A stretch of 64,000 nucleotides of DNA from Porpolomopsis calyptriformis. Lineage: Eukaryota > Basidiomycota > Agaricomycetes > Agaricales > Hygrophoraceae. The stretch is from contig OX621173.1 in the NCBI GenBank assembly GCA_951640195.1, positions 1,529,780-1,593,779 of the forward strand. Reading direction: 5' to 3'. The position numbers were made by a program, and so were the translations under genes. The notes beneath the pieces are model-generated. The model was not told where the DNA came from. It saw only the letters and a list, made by a program, of their open reading frames with translations, and ran no database searches. Of the stretch, positions 1 through 11,800 are shown piece after piece (the stretch's first letter is position 1; the number at the start of each line of letters is the position of its first letter).

Positions 1-10
1 CAACATTTCA

Positions 11-1706
11 TTGACGCTAAAATGCAATAACGATATCAAATTGATGATGAACGGAAGCAATACGAAGGACGCTGCTTGGTATCAAACAGCTTATCAAACC
101 AAAAAACAAAACAAGTCTTACAATCTTTCCACATTAATGGCGAAGACTCTGGTTTATCACCACACAAATTCATCTTATCTCAAAGATGTATGGGAGAGAA
201 ATTGTCTTCTTCTTTTTCGATGTTTTCAGATGATCAATCGTGAGGCCAAATTGTCCATGCCACAAGTTATCTCGTATTTGATGGGATGGAATGATGTGTT
301 TTGGTCACATCACTATGTACTGATTTACTGGAGTTCATTATCGATGTACTTGATCCAAATCTATCCCTCACTTTGTTCTGCTTCAAACAGGTAAGTGTTC
401 GAGACAAACTATAAACAATTAAACATGTTTGAAACATACTTGTAGTAGTGAACTGGATAGAGAGATCGATAAAGAAGTGAATCTTGCTAATGATTTAGTG
501 GTATGTTATTCATTGTAATCAAACATGACTCACATTAAGATGATTTTAGAGTGTCAATACAATCTTGCTTGATGTAACACCGGCTGGAAAAATTGTAGCT
601 CGATCACAAGTGAACAATTATGAACTTCGAGGGCCAGAATTAGAAGGACAATCTTTCTTCAACTTTGTGATCGATACATACAAATATCCAATAGGCAAAA
701 AAGAAGCCATCTCTATAGGAAATCCTCGAGAAATTGTGCCAAGACATGCCGGTTGACTAATCAATCAATGAGTTTGATATCTTCCAAATCATCCAAGATA
801 TGAAACTTGTCATCGTATTGTTTGTATGAAAGGACACAATACATTACCAAGTGTTGTTGGTCCCTTCTTTCCATGTCACGATGATCCCGATTGACATGAT
901 TACTATTGCACTTCTATACTTGTTTTACTCAAACCGTGGCGAGAGATAAAAAAGTTGAAAGAAGTTTCTGAAATGTGGGAGGAAGCATTAAATGTATTCA
1001 TGAACACATCCTCACCAAGAAATCAAAATGTTGTCGCTGGAATTCAATATTACTATGAAGCGAAAAAATCAGTGAAAAGATGACAAGATGGACAAGAAAG
1101 AACCACTCACCTTTGTGAAAGAGACGATCGAAATGAATATGCAAATGAAGAAGAGGATATGTTAGAAATTGATGAATCTAATAGAGAAATCATGAGTAAT
1201 ACATCTTTTGTAGGTCTGAAAAACTTTAATTTTTACTGAGGATTCAATAGTTCATTATAACGGAAGAAGAAATCAGAAAATATGAAGCTATGCAAATATT
1301 GTGGTGTGAAGAAGAACATGGCTATACAGCTGTCAATTTGGGAAAAAGAATCGATTTTTTTGTTGATGAACCAGATGTGTGGGATGTATCGTCTTCATCT
1401 ATCAATATCGCTGTTGGCGACGACTATATTTGTTTAAATGATTAGTTGGAAATGATGAATAGAGAAGCATCAAAACAAAATGATTCAGCCCATCAAATAT
1501 CATCAATGACAAATAATCAAAGAGTCATAGAAACTCATCAAACAATCGAAATCAATAAAACCAACGATCCCACTTATTTGATCGATGATGTTGATATGTT
1601 ATCAAATCTATTGCCAGTGGTGGAAGAACAAATCTCTGTGGCAGAACCCAACGAGTTATTGAAAGATCAACGACGCACATATGATATCATTACTTGGCAC
1701 TTATAA
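11..1706 (+). pseudogene. Helitron helicase, N-terminal/middle region
   Basis: The reading frame at 11-394 carries the order TLKCNNDIKLMMNGS, then KKQNKSYNLSTLMAK, then INREAKLSMPQVISYLMGW, which matches the region just ahead of the helicase domain in basidiomycete Helitron proteins as I know them. The match resumes at 565-756 (LLDVTPAGKIVARSQVNNYE) and in broken frames at 800-1080 (a PSF..DDP..D-type stretch and an NIQYYY-like stretch). A further open stretch at 1446-1706 is acidic and Asn-rich and lies just before the ATPase core. Between these pieces the frame is broken by stop codons and shifts, some of which may be real introns (a GTAAGT lies at the end of the first block). No intact protein can be made. 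Confidence 0.7.
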
Positions 1707-1740
1707 GAGACTCTTTCAGGATGAAAACCTAGCCAATTAC

Positions 1741-2366
1741 TAATGTATATAACAGGTGAAGGAGAAGTCAGGAAATCCAAGACGATTCAATTGATCACCA
1801 AATATTTCGCTTCACAAAACATTTGACACATTTTGGCAAAAGCAGTGTATACTGGAATTACTGCTTCTCTGATTGACAGTAAAATGTTACACACCATCAC
1901 AATGATACCACTTAATAGCCAGGCACCATCTTCAAAAACCGTTCAAAAGTTAGTGACATTGTGGGCTTCAATTCAATACTTTATTATTGACGAAATATTG
2001 ATGATATCCCGCTCCTTTATGGCAAAGTTATCAGCCATTGTTACAAGGGCGAAAAATGTAGAAATGACATCAAACTTGACATTACCTTTTGGAGGCATGA
2101 TTGTGATACTTGTTGGAGATTTTCATCAGTTCCTGCCAATCGCTACCAAGAAGTCGGCATCATTATATTGGCCATCAGACCCTGCCAAGGATATGAGAGA
2201 AGATATCATTGGACAAATGATATACGAAGAGTTTCAAACTGTCATTAGATTGAAAGAACAATGCCGAGTAACAGATGACGTATGGACTGAATTGTTACAA
2301 CATGTTCGCCATGGTTCTTGCAGGCCCAGACACCTGCAAATTCTTCGTAACCTGATAATCACCAAT
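1741..2366 (+). pseudogene. Helitron PIF1-type helicase core (ATPase half)
   Basis: This piece would encode the nucleotide-binding half of the 5'-to-3' DNA helicase that unwinds the transposing strand. A degenerate Walker A remains at about 1755-1785 (TGEGEVRKSKT where GxGGxGKS/T is expected), the Walker B is FIIDEILMIS, and a later core motif is VGDFHQFLPIATKKSASLYW. It ends at LRNLIITN, where the 2.3-kb LTR-like insertion begins. The homologous text continues as TNPSCPPTNF after 4644. The altered Walker A and an in-frame TGA after SQNI show that it is not functional. Family assignment is strong and details of exon structure are uncertain. Confidence 0.82.
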
Positions 2367-4643
2367 TGTCATGAAATTGGCGTTCACTCTCTTAAAAATC
2401 CTCTCTTTTCATTGTCTTTTCCTGTTTTCATGTCTTTTTCTCTTTGGAAGGGGCTGTCTTTATTGACGGCAGGAGTTATTTGTACAAGAGGGGGAAGTCC
2501 ATGTCTGACTAATTATCTAAACTAGTCCACTTTGGCAATCTCCTGCACCATACTATCCCTCAAGAACTCTACGAAACTAGAAACCACTTGACCATCTAAA
2601 GCGGCCAATTTATTACCCCAGTAGATTGCCCCGTTAGTGTCACCACTGGAGGCCTGCAATTCTGCAGCCTTCCCCTCGACGAAACCCATCACTATCTTTC
2701 TTGCCTCCTCACCCAACCAATCATTGGTAGGACCCCATAACAAACTGGGAGGAACTTCTTCCTCCTCAATCTTGACGTTGACATTAGTCAACGATGACAA
2801 ATCTTCTACTAAGAAATAAGGGGTCAATAAACATGAAGAGGGTGAGAGAATTGATGACTTACCACTAGATAAAACACTCATTGGACCAGGGGTCCAAGGA
2901 CGAAAAGGGGGACTGGCAGCCCAGTCAACTGCCTCCTTCTTGACAGAAGGAAGAGAGTCAGCCCACTTGTCGGACCCCCAATTAACCTGCTCCTCCAAAG
3001 GGAGCTGGGAAGTAGGGGGAGGGGCATCATCATCCCAAGCTAAAAATAGGAAGAGCCTATTATCAACAAATACAGACTGATAATGACAAAACAAGACACA
3101 TACCAAGCGGATCCTCCATCAAGCCACAAACATGCTGGATTGGCCAGCGAATATATGGACACTTCCTGACCTTATGCTTGCCACCGCAAGCAAAGCAGGA
3201 GAAGGAAGACCAACAGAGGTCAGCGTCAGAGGGAATGCGCTGGAGGTAGTAATGAAACGAATCGCAATCGAGAAAGACAGGAGCAGTGTGGTGCACCACT
3301 CCAGACTGCTTGAAGAATCGGACATAGTGGCCTTGGTGGGAGGGAGTCATGATGATTGACAAGGATTGAACTAAAGCATAGGGATATAACCCACACCTTT
3401 TATATGCCCAGACACAAAGGGAGGACCAAAAGGAGGTTCCTCAGGCAAAGAAGAGAAACCCGATATGCCAGACAAGAGATAGAAACAACGGCAATCTCAT
3501 GACTAGAAGAACAATAGAAACCAGTCATGGGACAACACAGCCCCATGCTGCGGGAGGCTATGCCCAATAGAACTGAGTCATCAGAAGCACACAGCCTACT
3601 GCAGTACAACTAGGAACAATGGCAAACCTTAGTTGGAGGCTGTGAACAATAGAAAATGGGGTGACTGCAGAGGCTGACTCATAATGACTCCTATTTTAGA
3701 AATACTATATAAACCCTGAGGGCGAAGCGGTGATACGACCCCTTGGTCCCCTGAGGTCTGGAGGACATGTTCCATATATCTATGTGATCCCCAAGACGTC
3801 CACTACACTGCTACGATGTCCCCGACTACGCGATTTGGCTTCCCGTCCAGTGATTTATCTCCGAACGCTTCGGATTTCTGCGAATTTCTTCAAATTCTCC
3901 GATCCTTCGATTCGCATTCGCAGCTCATATCAAAGGATGCATCTGATAGCCAGACGTCCATTGTGTAGTTCCTCATCGTTTCCATCGTCCCTTTCACTGG
4001 TGGCTTCGTTCAGAAGTCTCATCCCTTTACTATATAGCATATAAAGGGATCTTTGTTTTCACAGATATATTTACTTGTAGATATGTTTGTATCATAGAGA
4101 AGGAAGATATATTCCATCGTCCCACGTCCAGTCCTTCATGTTTGAGCCTCTTCGACTGCCTCTAGCACTCTAGAGAGTGCTCCGATTTTCTGATTTCTTC
4201 TATTTCTTCGATTTTCACGATTTCTTTGATAGCTCCTTTCTATTGTGCCTCCCATCATCTCTCAGGGCAGATCCCAGAGCTCAGACGGCTCCACATCGCA
4301 TCAGCAGATCATCACTTCGTCCTCCTGTGAGATTACTTGTAGTAGCACGAACGCAATCAGAATCATTAGACTTCTTTCCCATCAGAACAAGGAAAGAGAA
4401 ACATAAACTCGAAACTATTGAGCCAACTGTTCATGCCTATATTCCCTAAACTCTCAGCAGAGGCAAGGAACGGATTTAACCCACAACAGAACTTCTTTGT
4501 AGAAGTCAAACTCCATACTGAAGGAATCATTACCCTTTACGAAGACGTCCCTGTCAGAACCTTTTTCCACATCCTTCTAGACTTATTAAGCTCCAAGGCC
4601 TGCCTTGTGATTAACGAAAAGACTTGCAACTACAGTTGTGACA
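2367..4643. mobile_element. LTR-like insertion in the Helitron (TGTCA...TGACA, CCAAT target duplication)
   Basis: The Helitron helicase text is cut cleanly between LRNLIITN and TNPSCPP. The inserted 2277 bp starts TGTCATG and ends TTGTGACA, and is bounded on both sides by the 5-bp direct repeat CCAAT (2362-2366 and 4644-4648). TG...CA ends with a 5-bp target duplication are the hallmark of LTR elements. I find no internal pair of long direct repeats and no gag, reverse transcriptase or integrase, so this may be an unusually long solo LTR or a non-autonomous element. It holds TATA-like stretches near 3706 and 4028 (plus strand) and an antisense spliced ORF. The span 3363-4640 has no gene I can support. 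Confidence 0.65.
2522..3350 (-). CDS. Spliced ORF with a CCxH-type zinc-knuckle-like motif, unknown function
   Basis: On the minus strand an ATG at 3350 opens a three-exon reading frame: 3350-3104, 3039-2863 and 2808-2522, joined by introns of 64 and 54 nt with GTATGT...TAG and GTAAGT...TAG borders. The frame is kept across both junctions and gives about 236 residues. Near residue 60 is CFACGGKHKVRKCP, which resembles a zinc knuckle with altered spacing. The rest is acidic with many Trp (WDDDAPPP, WGSDKWADSLPS), and the C-terminus looks helical. It lies wholly inside the LTR-like insertion, antisense to the TATA-like boxes. I do not recognise the family. It could be cargo or a decayed gag-like protein. 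The second intron is a multiple of three, so retention also stays open. Confidence 0.45.
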
Positions 4644-5500
4644 CCAATCCTTCATGTCCTCCAACAAACTTTAACTCACCACTGTGGAATATGGCAATAG
4701 TCATAACACCTTGACACAGAGTACATTGCCAATGGAATGAGGCGGCTGCAATCACGGAGTGCATGAGAGAACAAAAACAATTGTTTCGTTGTCCCGCAAT
4801 CGATACGATACAAGGATGATGAATGACTTTGGAAGAATGATTCATGGTGGCCACTACGAGAACAGGAAAAGGGAGGAATACTTGAAAAGAAAGAGCTGGA
4901 TTGCAAAATATCGTCAACCTAGCAATAGGACTGAAAGTGATGGTGACCTTCAATATCCAAACAGATCTAGATGTTGCCAATGGAGCTTGAGGGGTTGTCA
5001 TGAAAATTGTACTGGATGAGAGGGAAAAACCAAAAACCTCAGCAATTGTCAAACTAGAATATCCACCATGCTATGTTCTCGTGAAGCTGGAGAGAACCAA
5101 GTTGATAGCTTTGAAAGGACTTGGACAAGGAATTGTCCCAATTACTCTGATAACAAGATCATATTGTATTTCCGATTCGAAAAATATCAAAACGATAACA
5201 CAATTCCAAATACCAATCACATCAGCATACACTTTCACTGATTTCCCTGCGCAAGGACAAACCATTGATAATATATTAGTCAACATTGTTCAACCTCCAA
5301 CAGGAGAACTCACAGCTTTCAACACATACATTGCTTTATTGCACGCACATGGAAGAGCCAATGTTTGTTTATTATGAGAATTCAACGATGGAATGTTCAC
5401 ACAACATCCAAGTGAGTTTCTTCACCTTGAAGATGAACGATTGATATGTTTGGATAAGGAAACAGAAAATTGGTGGAAGGAAGTAAAGAATGTGAGGTGA
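4644..5500 (+). pseudogene. Helitron PIF1-type helicase, C-terminal half
   Basis: After the insertion the helicase resumes with NPSCPPTNFNSPLWNMAIV, then a CPAIDTIQG-like stretch, then LAIGLKVMVTFNIQ and TDLDVANGA in one frame, and finally SAYTFTDFPAQGQTIDN and GELTAFNTYIALLHAHGR. These are the conserved late motifs of PIF1/Helitron helicases (the FTDxxAQGQT and SRxxGR-like region). Stops interrupt the piece (for example after IVITP, after DTIQG and after ANGA). In the last motif the usual SRSRGR is replaced by HAHGR, removing an arginine that is normally conserved. The tail FLHLEDERLICLDKE ends near 5500. It is the same gene as the pieces at 11-2366. Confidence 0.8.
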
Positions 5501-5697
5501 AGAGTGAGAAGTGGAAACATACATATATTACATATGAACCCTATCCTAAAAAAAAAATGACAATAAACTAAACCAATATGGAAACAGGAGACTAATGAAA
5601 AAAGAAACACAAGTGAAGAGACCAAGACTCCCACAAAAAATTGCATGGTCCAGCATAATTGTCATTATCCAGTAACCTTGTTTGCAATAAGGTTATA

Positions 5698-5722
5698 CAG
5701 TACACCATCTCATAATGCATCA
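5698..5722 (+). repeat. pogo element left terminal inverted repeat
   Basis: 25 bp starting CAGTACACC. It is identical to the reverse complement of 8233-8257, and TA precedes it. Confidence 0.92.
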
Positions 5723-5937
5723 GCTCATAATGCATAATATCTCATAATGCATCAGCTGAGGCAGGGACGCACTCAGTCCACAGTGAATTATGCACGCTAT
5801 CTAATAATTAATAATGCATAGCATATGCATAGCAATTTCAGGTGGGATACACCATTTTTCTATCTAATAATGCATAGCACGATGGCTGTGGTGCCCAAAT
5901 ATATCTATGTCATATCAAATTCCTTTGCTTGCTCATC

Positions 5938-8051
5938 ATGCCTGAGGAACAAAGGTGTAAAGTTCGTACCCACCATGCCCCTTATCCATCTCGCAAGCCA
6001 AAAGAACCTGCAGGACCCAAAACTTCAGCAAGAAATTCAGCAACACAAGAGAATCTTACCCTACATGACTGGATGACTGTCGTGGCATTCCATGATGCCA
6101 ACACACCTATTTCACAATGTGATGTTGTCAAACACTTTGCCAATCGTAAAGAAAATACATTATGTTTCAACCAATCCAGTCTCTCCCGGCACCTCTCTAT
6201 AAAGGGTCACAGAGATGATCAGGTCTGTTTGGAGTCAAACCCAACTGTGTTATCCAAGAGGAGGGCACGGATTGTGACGAGGCCTGATGTTGAGCAGGCT
6301 TTGATTTTCTGGGTGTGGCATATGGAGGAAAAGGGTGAGCATGTGTCCGGACCCATGCTTGTTGTCAAACGAGCTAGGTTTGAAAACCTGCTCAACGTTC
6401 CTGATGAAGAAAGACTTAAGACGGATAGTTGGGTCCTCAATTTTTGCAAGACATACGTGTTTCATTTTTGTTAGTGATTTTTTTGCTGAAACAGAGAGCA
6501 CAGGTATAATTTGAAGGAATACTGAAGACACAGCAAGGCTGGCTCTATCGATACAGAAGAAGTCAGCAAGGAACAAGAAAGGATTAAAAAAATACTTAAC
6601 AACTACGCACCAAGAGACCAGTGGAACTTTGACGAGACAGGCCTATTTGGGTTTGCTCTGCCTGACCGTGGTTTGGTGTCGAAGCAAATGTCAGGGAAAA
6701 AACGGGACAAGTTTAGAATTACCATTGGGTTTGCATGCAACGCAGATGGGAGTGAGCGACTCCCACCATTTTTCATTGGGAAATTGAAGCAGCCGCAGTG
6801 CTTTGGGAAGATCACACCTGAAAAGAGAGGGTTTTATTACCGTAATAATAAAACTGCTTGGATGACTGCAGTTTATTTCGAGGAGTAAGTTAGCAGACAT
6901 GATTCGATAATGGTAAAGAGGCTTACCATGTATGCAACAGATGGATACGAAAATACAATTGATATTTTGAAGAAAGGAACCAAAAGATCTGCCTCACCCT
7001 CGACAACTTCTTGGCGCATATGATTTCATATGAACCAAGGAGCATCCGTCTCCTGTATTTTGGGCCAAATATGACGTCCTTCATCCAGCCTCTTGATGCT
7101 GGGATTATTTGATGTTTCAAGGCGCTTTACCGATGGGCATTTTGTGAGTGAGCGATTAACCTTGATGAAGCCAGTGCAGATGAAATCTACAAAGTAAATC
7201 TGCTGGAGGTAATGTTGATGGCCAATGAGGTGTGGTATGCCGTCACTGGGGAGACAATGAAAAACTGCTGGATCCATGCTGGCATCCAAGCAATGACACC
7301 TCAAGTAGGCAGTGTGGAACCGTCAATGCCAACGTCGGACCCAAAGTGCTGGGATGTGCTTATGGATATGGCAACAGACAAGTTAAATCTTGTTGAGGTG
7401 GAAGCACAGCTTACCGAATATCTTGGAGAATGGTACACATATGCAGATTGGAGGGAGGCGTTGACTGCGATTATGGCCACAGAGGACGATGTTCCTGCAG
7501 CAATTGATGTGGTTGCAACAATGCGATTGCAGGCATTGGACGTACCACAAGCCTTTGCTACCCCTTCCGGAAACTTGGCAAACCAGCCTATGCCAGGGAT
7601 AACGCAACTTCTCGAACTCAAGTAAGACTTGATGAACAGCGTGGATGACTTGTATTCACGCAAGCGCCTCTGAGGATCAAGACCTACACTTGAAGACCTT
7701 CTCAATCCAGTTGAGGAGAACGAGGTTGGTGACTCGCCCTATCGATTTCCTGGAGGTGATAAGGAAATCATCGAGGAAGTAAAGAGATCACTCATGGAAA
7801 AAGCGGCTGGTCCAATTCCCATGCCAGAAGGGGATAACAAAGATGGCGATGAAGGCGATGACTTTGATATGTCACCCCAGGAGGGGATGGCATTGTGTGA
7901 GCAGATGGAGCAGCTTGCTGTCTTGTACTCAGATGTTGAGGGAATCAATGTGCTGGAATTGCAGTGGCAGTTGCGGAGGTTGCAGGTCCATTTGTGCAAG
8001 GCTGATTTTGACTTAAAAAAACAAACCACAATTGATAATTTCTTTCACTGA
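5938..8051 (+). pseudogene. pogo/Tigger-type transposase
   Basis: The protein would bind the element ends through a CENP-B-like helix-turn-helix and cut through a DDE catalytic core. In the sequence, 5938-6450 encodes a Tc5/CENP-B HTH region (NQSSLSRHLSIKGHRDD, then KRARFENLLNVPDEERLKTD). A probable intron follows (about 6454-6503). Then come KAGSIDTEEV, RDQWNFDETGLFGFALPD with the first catalytic Asp, and KRDKFRITIGFACNADGSE. After frame breaks near 6950 the second Asp block LTLDNFLAH and PNMTSFIQPLDAGII follow (6990-7115). The C-terminal part (7212-7625 and 7794-8051) is acidic and ends DNFF. Stops (for example after GII and FCE) and frameshifts make it inactive. Confidence 0.85.
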
Positions 8052-8232
8052 TGTAGCTCATTAATATAGCTTCTTTCTAGCTGCTTTATCTATGAACTTT
8101 CTATGCATAAATTGTTCTTCACACCCTAGATAATTGCCTGCAATCGGCTACAATATCACAAAGTTGTCACTGACCATAACATATGCTACTGCATAACACA
8201 TACTAATGCATCACCTAACCTGGGAACTGGCG

Positions 8233-8257
8233 TGATGCATTATGAGATGGTGTACTG
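8233..8257 (-). repeat. pogo element right terminal inverted repeat
   Basis: Reverse complement identical to 5698-5722, and TA follows it. Confidence 0.92.
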
Positions 8258-8259
8258 TA

Positions 8260-8887
8260 GTTACATCTTCCCAATGTAACTACTGTTCATTTGGTGAAGC
8301 TTATCACACCATTTGTGAAAAAGAAAAACCCCAATGGTAATCCCCAGTGAAAAATGATGACTAGAATGAGTTGTAGTGATTCTCAATCACTATATTTCAG
8401 AGTCAATGTGGTAGGTATTGTGTGAGGTAATGGCTGCCTACCCATCGCATTTAGAACATCAACAAAGTATTCATGGTATTGTAAGAATGTGCGATCATCG
8501 AGTTTACACCAATACAGCACACTGGCCAAGCAAAACACTGACAGATAATGTGTATGGCTTTAAACCAACACCTACAATAGTGAAGATAGCATATATAGGC
8601 ATCGTGATTTTTCTCTTGTTTTTGCGGCTGAAAGTGATTGCATGTTTGAAGGCAGTTTTCTTTGTTAGTTGGCTCCTGGATTAAACCCACAGTGCTAGGT
8701 GGTCATCAGCCCCCCGCTGGGCATTTCCATGGGGCTACTACATTTGTTCAACTTTTGGTGAGATGAATTTGGCGCCTTTCTTGTAGTTAGGGTGGTATGT
8801 GTATGTTGGTCGTACATATAGTCAAGGTGGTGGACCATATCTCCAGTTGTCGGAGAGTCACTAGAGTAGGAGTGAGCAGGCATTGAG
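8260..8887. other. Region between the pogo and hAT elements, no gene seen
   Basis: AT-rich sequence with only short open frames. It opens with a small hairpin (GTTACAT...ATGTAAC, 8259-8280). I see no transposase motif, rRNA or tRNA. It may be Helitron 3' tail or degraded intergenic sequence. Confidence 0.5.
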
Positions 8888-8895
8888 GTTTTGAT

Positions 8896-11800
8896 TAGGG
8901 CCTAGCACGGGTATAGCAAACCCAGGTATACCTGCAGGTAGACACCTGCAGGTGGTGCATGGGTCGGGTTAAATGGGTACAGGTGACCTGGCTAGTGGGT
9001 ACAGGTTGGGTACGGGTAAGCCAATGAGAAAATGTGTATACCCAGGTATTACCTGTTACACTTGTATCATTTCACAATCACAATCGGCTCAACTCCTCCT
9101 TGTTTCCAATTCCTTCGCACCAATATCCACACAGGTTCATTTCAATATATTAAATTCTACCCTACTCATGACAATTTATGATATGCAGATGTGATTTACT
9201 CAAAAACATGAGCATAGCATCAAGCACCCCAAAAATGAATTGGATGCTTAAATGGTAGGACACCAGCGATGGCCATGAGTTGGGCCTCTTGTCCACACCA
9301 TGATATGTCAGTCTGGTCTATTTTTTTGCACTTTATGGCTGATAATCTGTAAGGATCATCGTCTGACCCGCCGAGCACACCAGAGCAAGAGCAAACCCCA
9401 ACAGAGACTCAAAATTCACAATCATACAGTTCTCCATCCAAGAACACTCAATCACAAATGTCAGCCAAACCTATTGTCATTGTATCACCTCCAAAGGGTC
9501 AATCAAACAAGTCTTCAAACGTCAATTCTGATCTGGATGTATGGCACAAAACTGATGATGAAATCATTGGTAAGTTTATCCATCCATAAACTCAGAGGTA
9601 CTAACAAATATAATAGTAGATCTTGCATGCAAATCATGGAAATCAAAAGCATATGACCACTATTCTGTCTCTCTGATTTGCCATCTCACCGGAACGAATA
9701 AACCACACCACTTGACATTTAAATTCACCTGTAAACATAACCCTGTGAATCACCCTCTACAGCTGCAAGATCACATGAAAACAGCTCAGGGTACTAAGAA
9801 CTTGGATCATTCAAGTACTGCATGCAATCGTCGTCGAGGAGCTGCCGACAACAGCAATAGTGGTGCACAACAAACACTGACTGAGAGTGTGTCCAGATAT
9901 ACCCCATCTCATCACCGTGCTATCATTGCAATGCGTTGCACAGTCTCCTACTGTCCATTTAATTGTGTAGCTGATCCACTTTACCTAGAGGAGGTACAGC
10001 TTCTACACCCTGGAATCAAGATTCCATCTCCAAGTACTGTAGCACGTGATGTTCAGACAATCTACAGAGAGGGATCTATTGGCGTCAAGGAGTATTTCTC
10101 TGTGAGTCTGATAACTTCATTTCCTTGATAACTTAATGCATTGATTGATGTTATAGAATCATAACAGTGCAATCCACCTTGTAATTGATGGCTGGACAGC
10201 TCCATTCGCTACTTCATATCTTAGGATTGTTGTAGTGTAGTTGAGTAAGGGTAAAATATGGCATGCAATACTAGAATTTATATGGTATAACACTTGCTTC
10301 ATGATATTTTGGTAGCTGAAGTTTTGCTGTAGATTAACCGAGCATCATACAGGCCAGCATCTAGCAGAAGTCACGGCAGGATGTCTGAAATGCTTTGGTC
10401 TTGAAAACAAGGTTGGCGTATTTATGCTTAGATGTTTCTATATCTAACTCTTTGATAGTTTCATACTATTTGCATGGATAATGCAAGTAATTGTGATGCT
10501 GCTGCAGACCATCTCGCGAATCTTGTTGACAATTTTCGTGGCTCATTATCTCGCTCGCGATGTTTTCTGCATATAGTAAACCTTGTTGCAAAGGTATGTC
10601 GTTACTGTTGATCTTAATATATAGGCTAAGTACTAGCGTACTATAGGCTTTGATCACCTTTTTCTTCCGCCAACCAAAGAGAAAGAAATCTGTAAAGGTC
10701 GCAACTGGAACAAAGTGAAAGTATACAAGATGACAAGGGATTGCGGTTATGCCTGCAGGAGCAGCAAATATTGAAGTAGAGTCAGGCGAGAGTGATATTG
10801 AGATTGATCCATCATTGCATGATACAGATGAGCTGCCGAATGATGATGAAGCCTCTATTCTAGATCCAGCCAAGGCAGAGCATGATAATGCTGCAGTTTC
10901 ATCTGTGAAAGTCCAAGCAATCACTACAATGGTGAAATGCGGTGTAACCCTTTCAGAGGAAGAATGATTTACAGCTCTTGGGCTATTCCCAAAGGTAATC
11001 CCAATGCTATCTTATCATAAATTGCTAAACAGGCTTTATTTTAGGTTGCTGGTCTAGCTCACTGTGTCCATGATTCCAGCATACTCAAGGAAAAGTTTGA
11101 GAAACTTGTGGATGTGCAACAAGATCTGGAAACTAGGCAAAAGAAATCTCTGGATCGCTGTGTTCCAACGCGGTGGAATTCAGATTTTGCTTGCCTAGCA
11201 GCACATCTGAAATTCGAGACACCTGTGCAACAACTCACAAGTGATGCCAAAAATGACCTCAAGGTCTTGGCCCTCACAGAGGGGCACTGGGCACTGGCTA
11301 AGGAACTTGTCAACGTGCTTGAAGTAACCTCAAATCTTTCAAGTAACACACTGAGTTAACAGATATACTCCTAGATCTTCCAAGATGTCACCGATTTGTT
11401 CTCTCAAGCAGAGGTTCCACTTGTTCATGAAGTTATACCAATGCTTGAGGCCATGGAACATCAACTGGTTAATGTGCGAGATGCAACTGACATCCCAAAT
11501 GTTATCCGCATTACTGCACAGGCAGTGCTACTAGTTCTTTCTAAATACTATGCCCTGACTGATGACAATGAGGTGTATCGAATTGCCATTGGTAAGGCCT
11601 CGTCTTGTATTTATTTGAGTTACTTATTTCTATTGCAGTAATGTGCCCCAACAAAAAGCTGGAGTGGTTTGCAAACAACCCTGACTGGCAGCCAGAGGAT
11701 CATGCTCTTGTTAAAGATGTGGTTTGTAACTGCTGGAAGGAGACGTATGCACCATCAACCCCTACCAATGCCACCACTGGCTTGGTGGACCAGACGTCAT

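Larger units (their letters stand above)
1..5695 (+). mobile_element. Helitron, decayed, 5' part outside window
   Basis: A rolling-circle transposon whose helicase can be followed in pieces over the first 5.5 kb. Its order is the Helitron-like N-terminal region (11-756), a degenerate middle, the PIF1-type helicase core (1741-2366), an unrelated insertion (2367-4643), then the helicase C-terminal motifs (4644-5500). The upstream HUH replication initiator is not in the window. The coding frame has many stops and shifts, so the copy is dead. At about 5672-5695 there is a short hairpin (TAACCTT pairing with AAGGTTA), which could be the 3' hairpin of a Helitron, but no clear CTRR end is visible because the pogo element begins directly after it. 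Confidence 0.8.
5698..8257 (+). mobile_element. pogo/Tigger-type DNA transposon (full length, decayed)
   Basis: A 2560-bp element is bounded by perfectly matching 25-bp terminal inverted repeats that begin CAGTACACCATCTCATAATG, at 5698-5722 and 8233-8257, and flanked by TA on each side (5696-5697 and 8258-8259). CAG-starting TIRs and TA duplications are typical of the pogo branch of Tc1/mariner. The motif CATAATGCAT recurs several times just inside the left end (5711-5820). It carries a CENP-B-like HTH and DDE transposase pseudogene. It appears to sit beside or within the 3' end of the Helitron. The perfect TIRs against a broken coding frame suggest it could have been mobilised in trans until fairly recently. 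Confidence 0.9.

Noticed and set aside
10466..10924. 152-codon minus-strand frame
   Set aside because: Antisense of the hAT transposase (DNASNCDAAADH and acidic insert).
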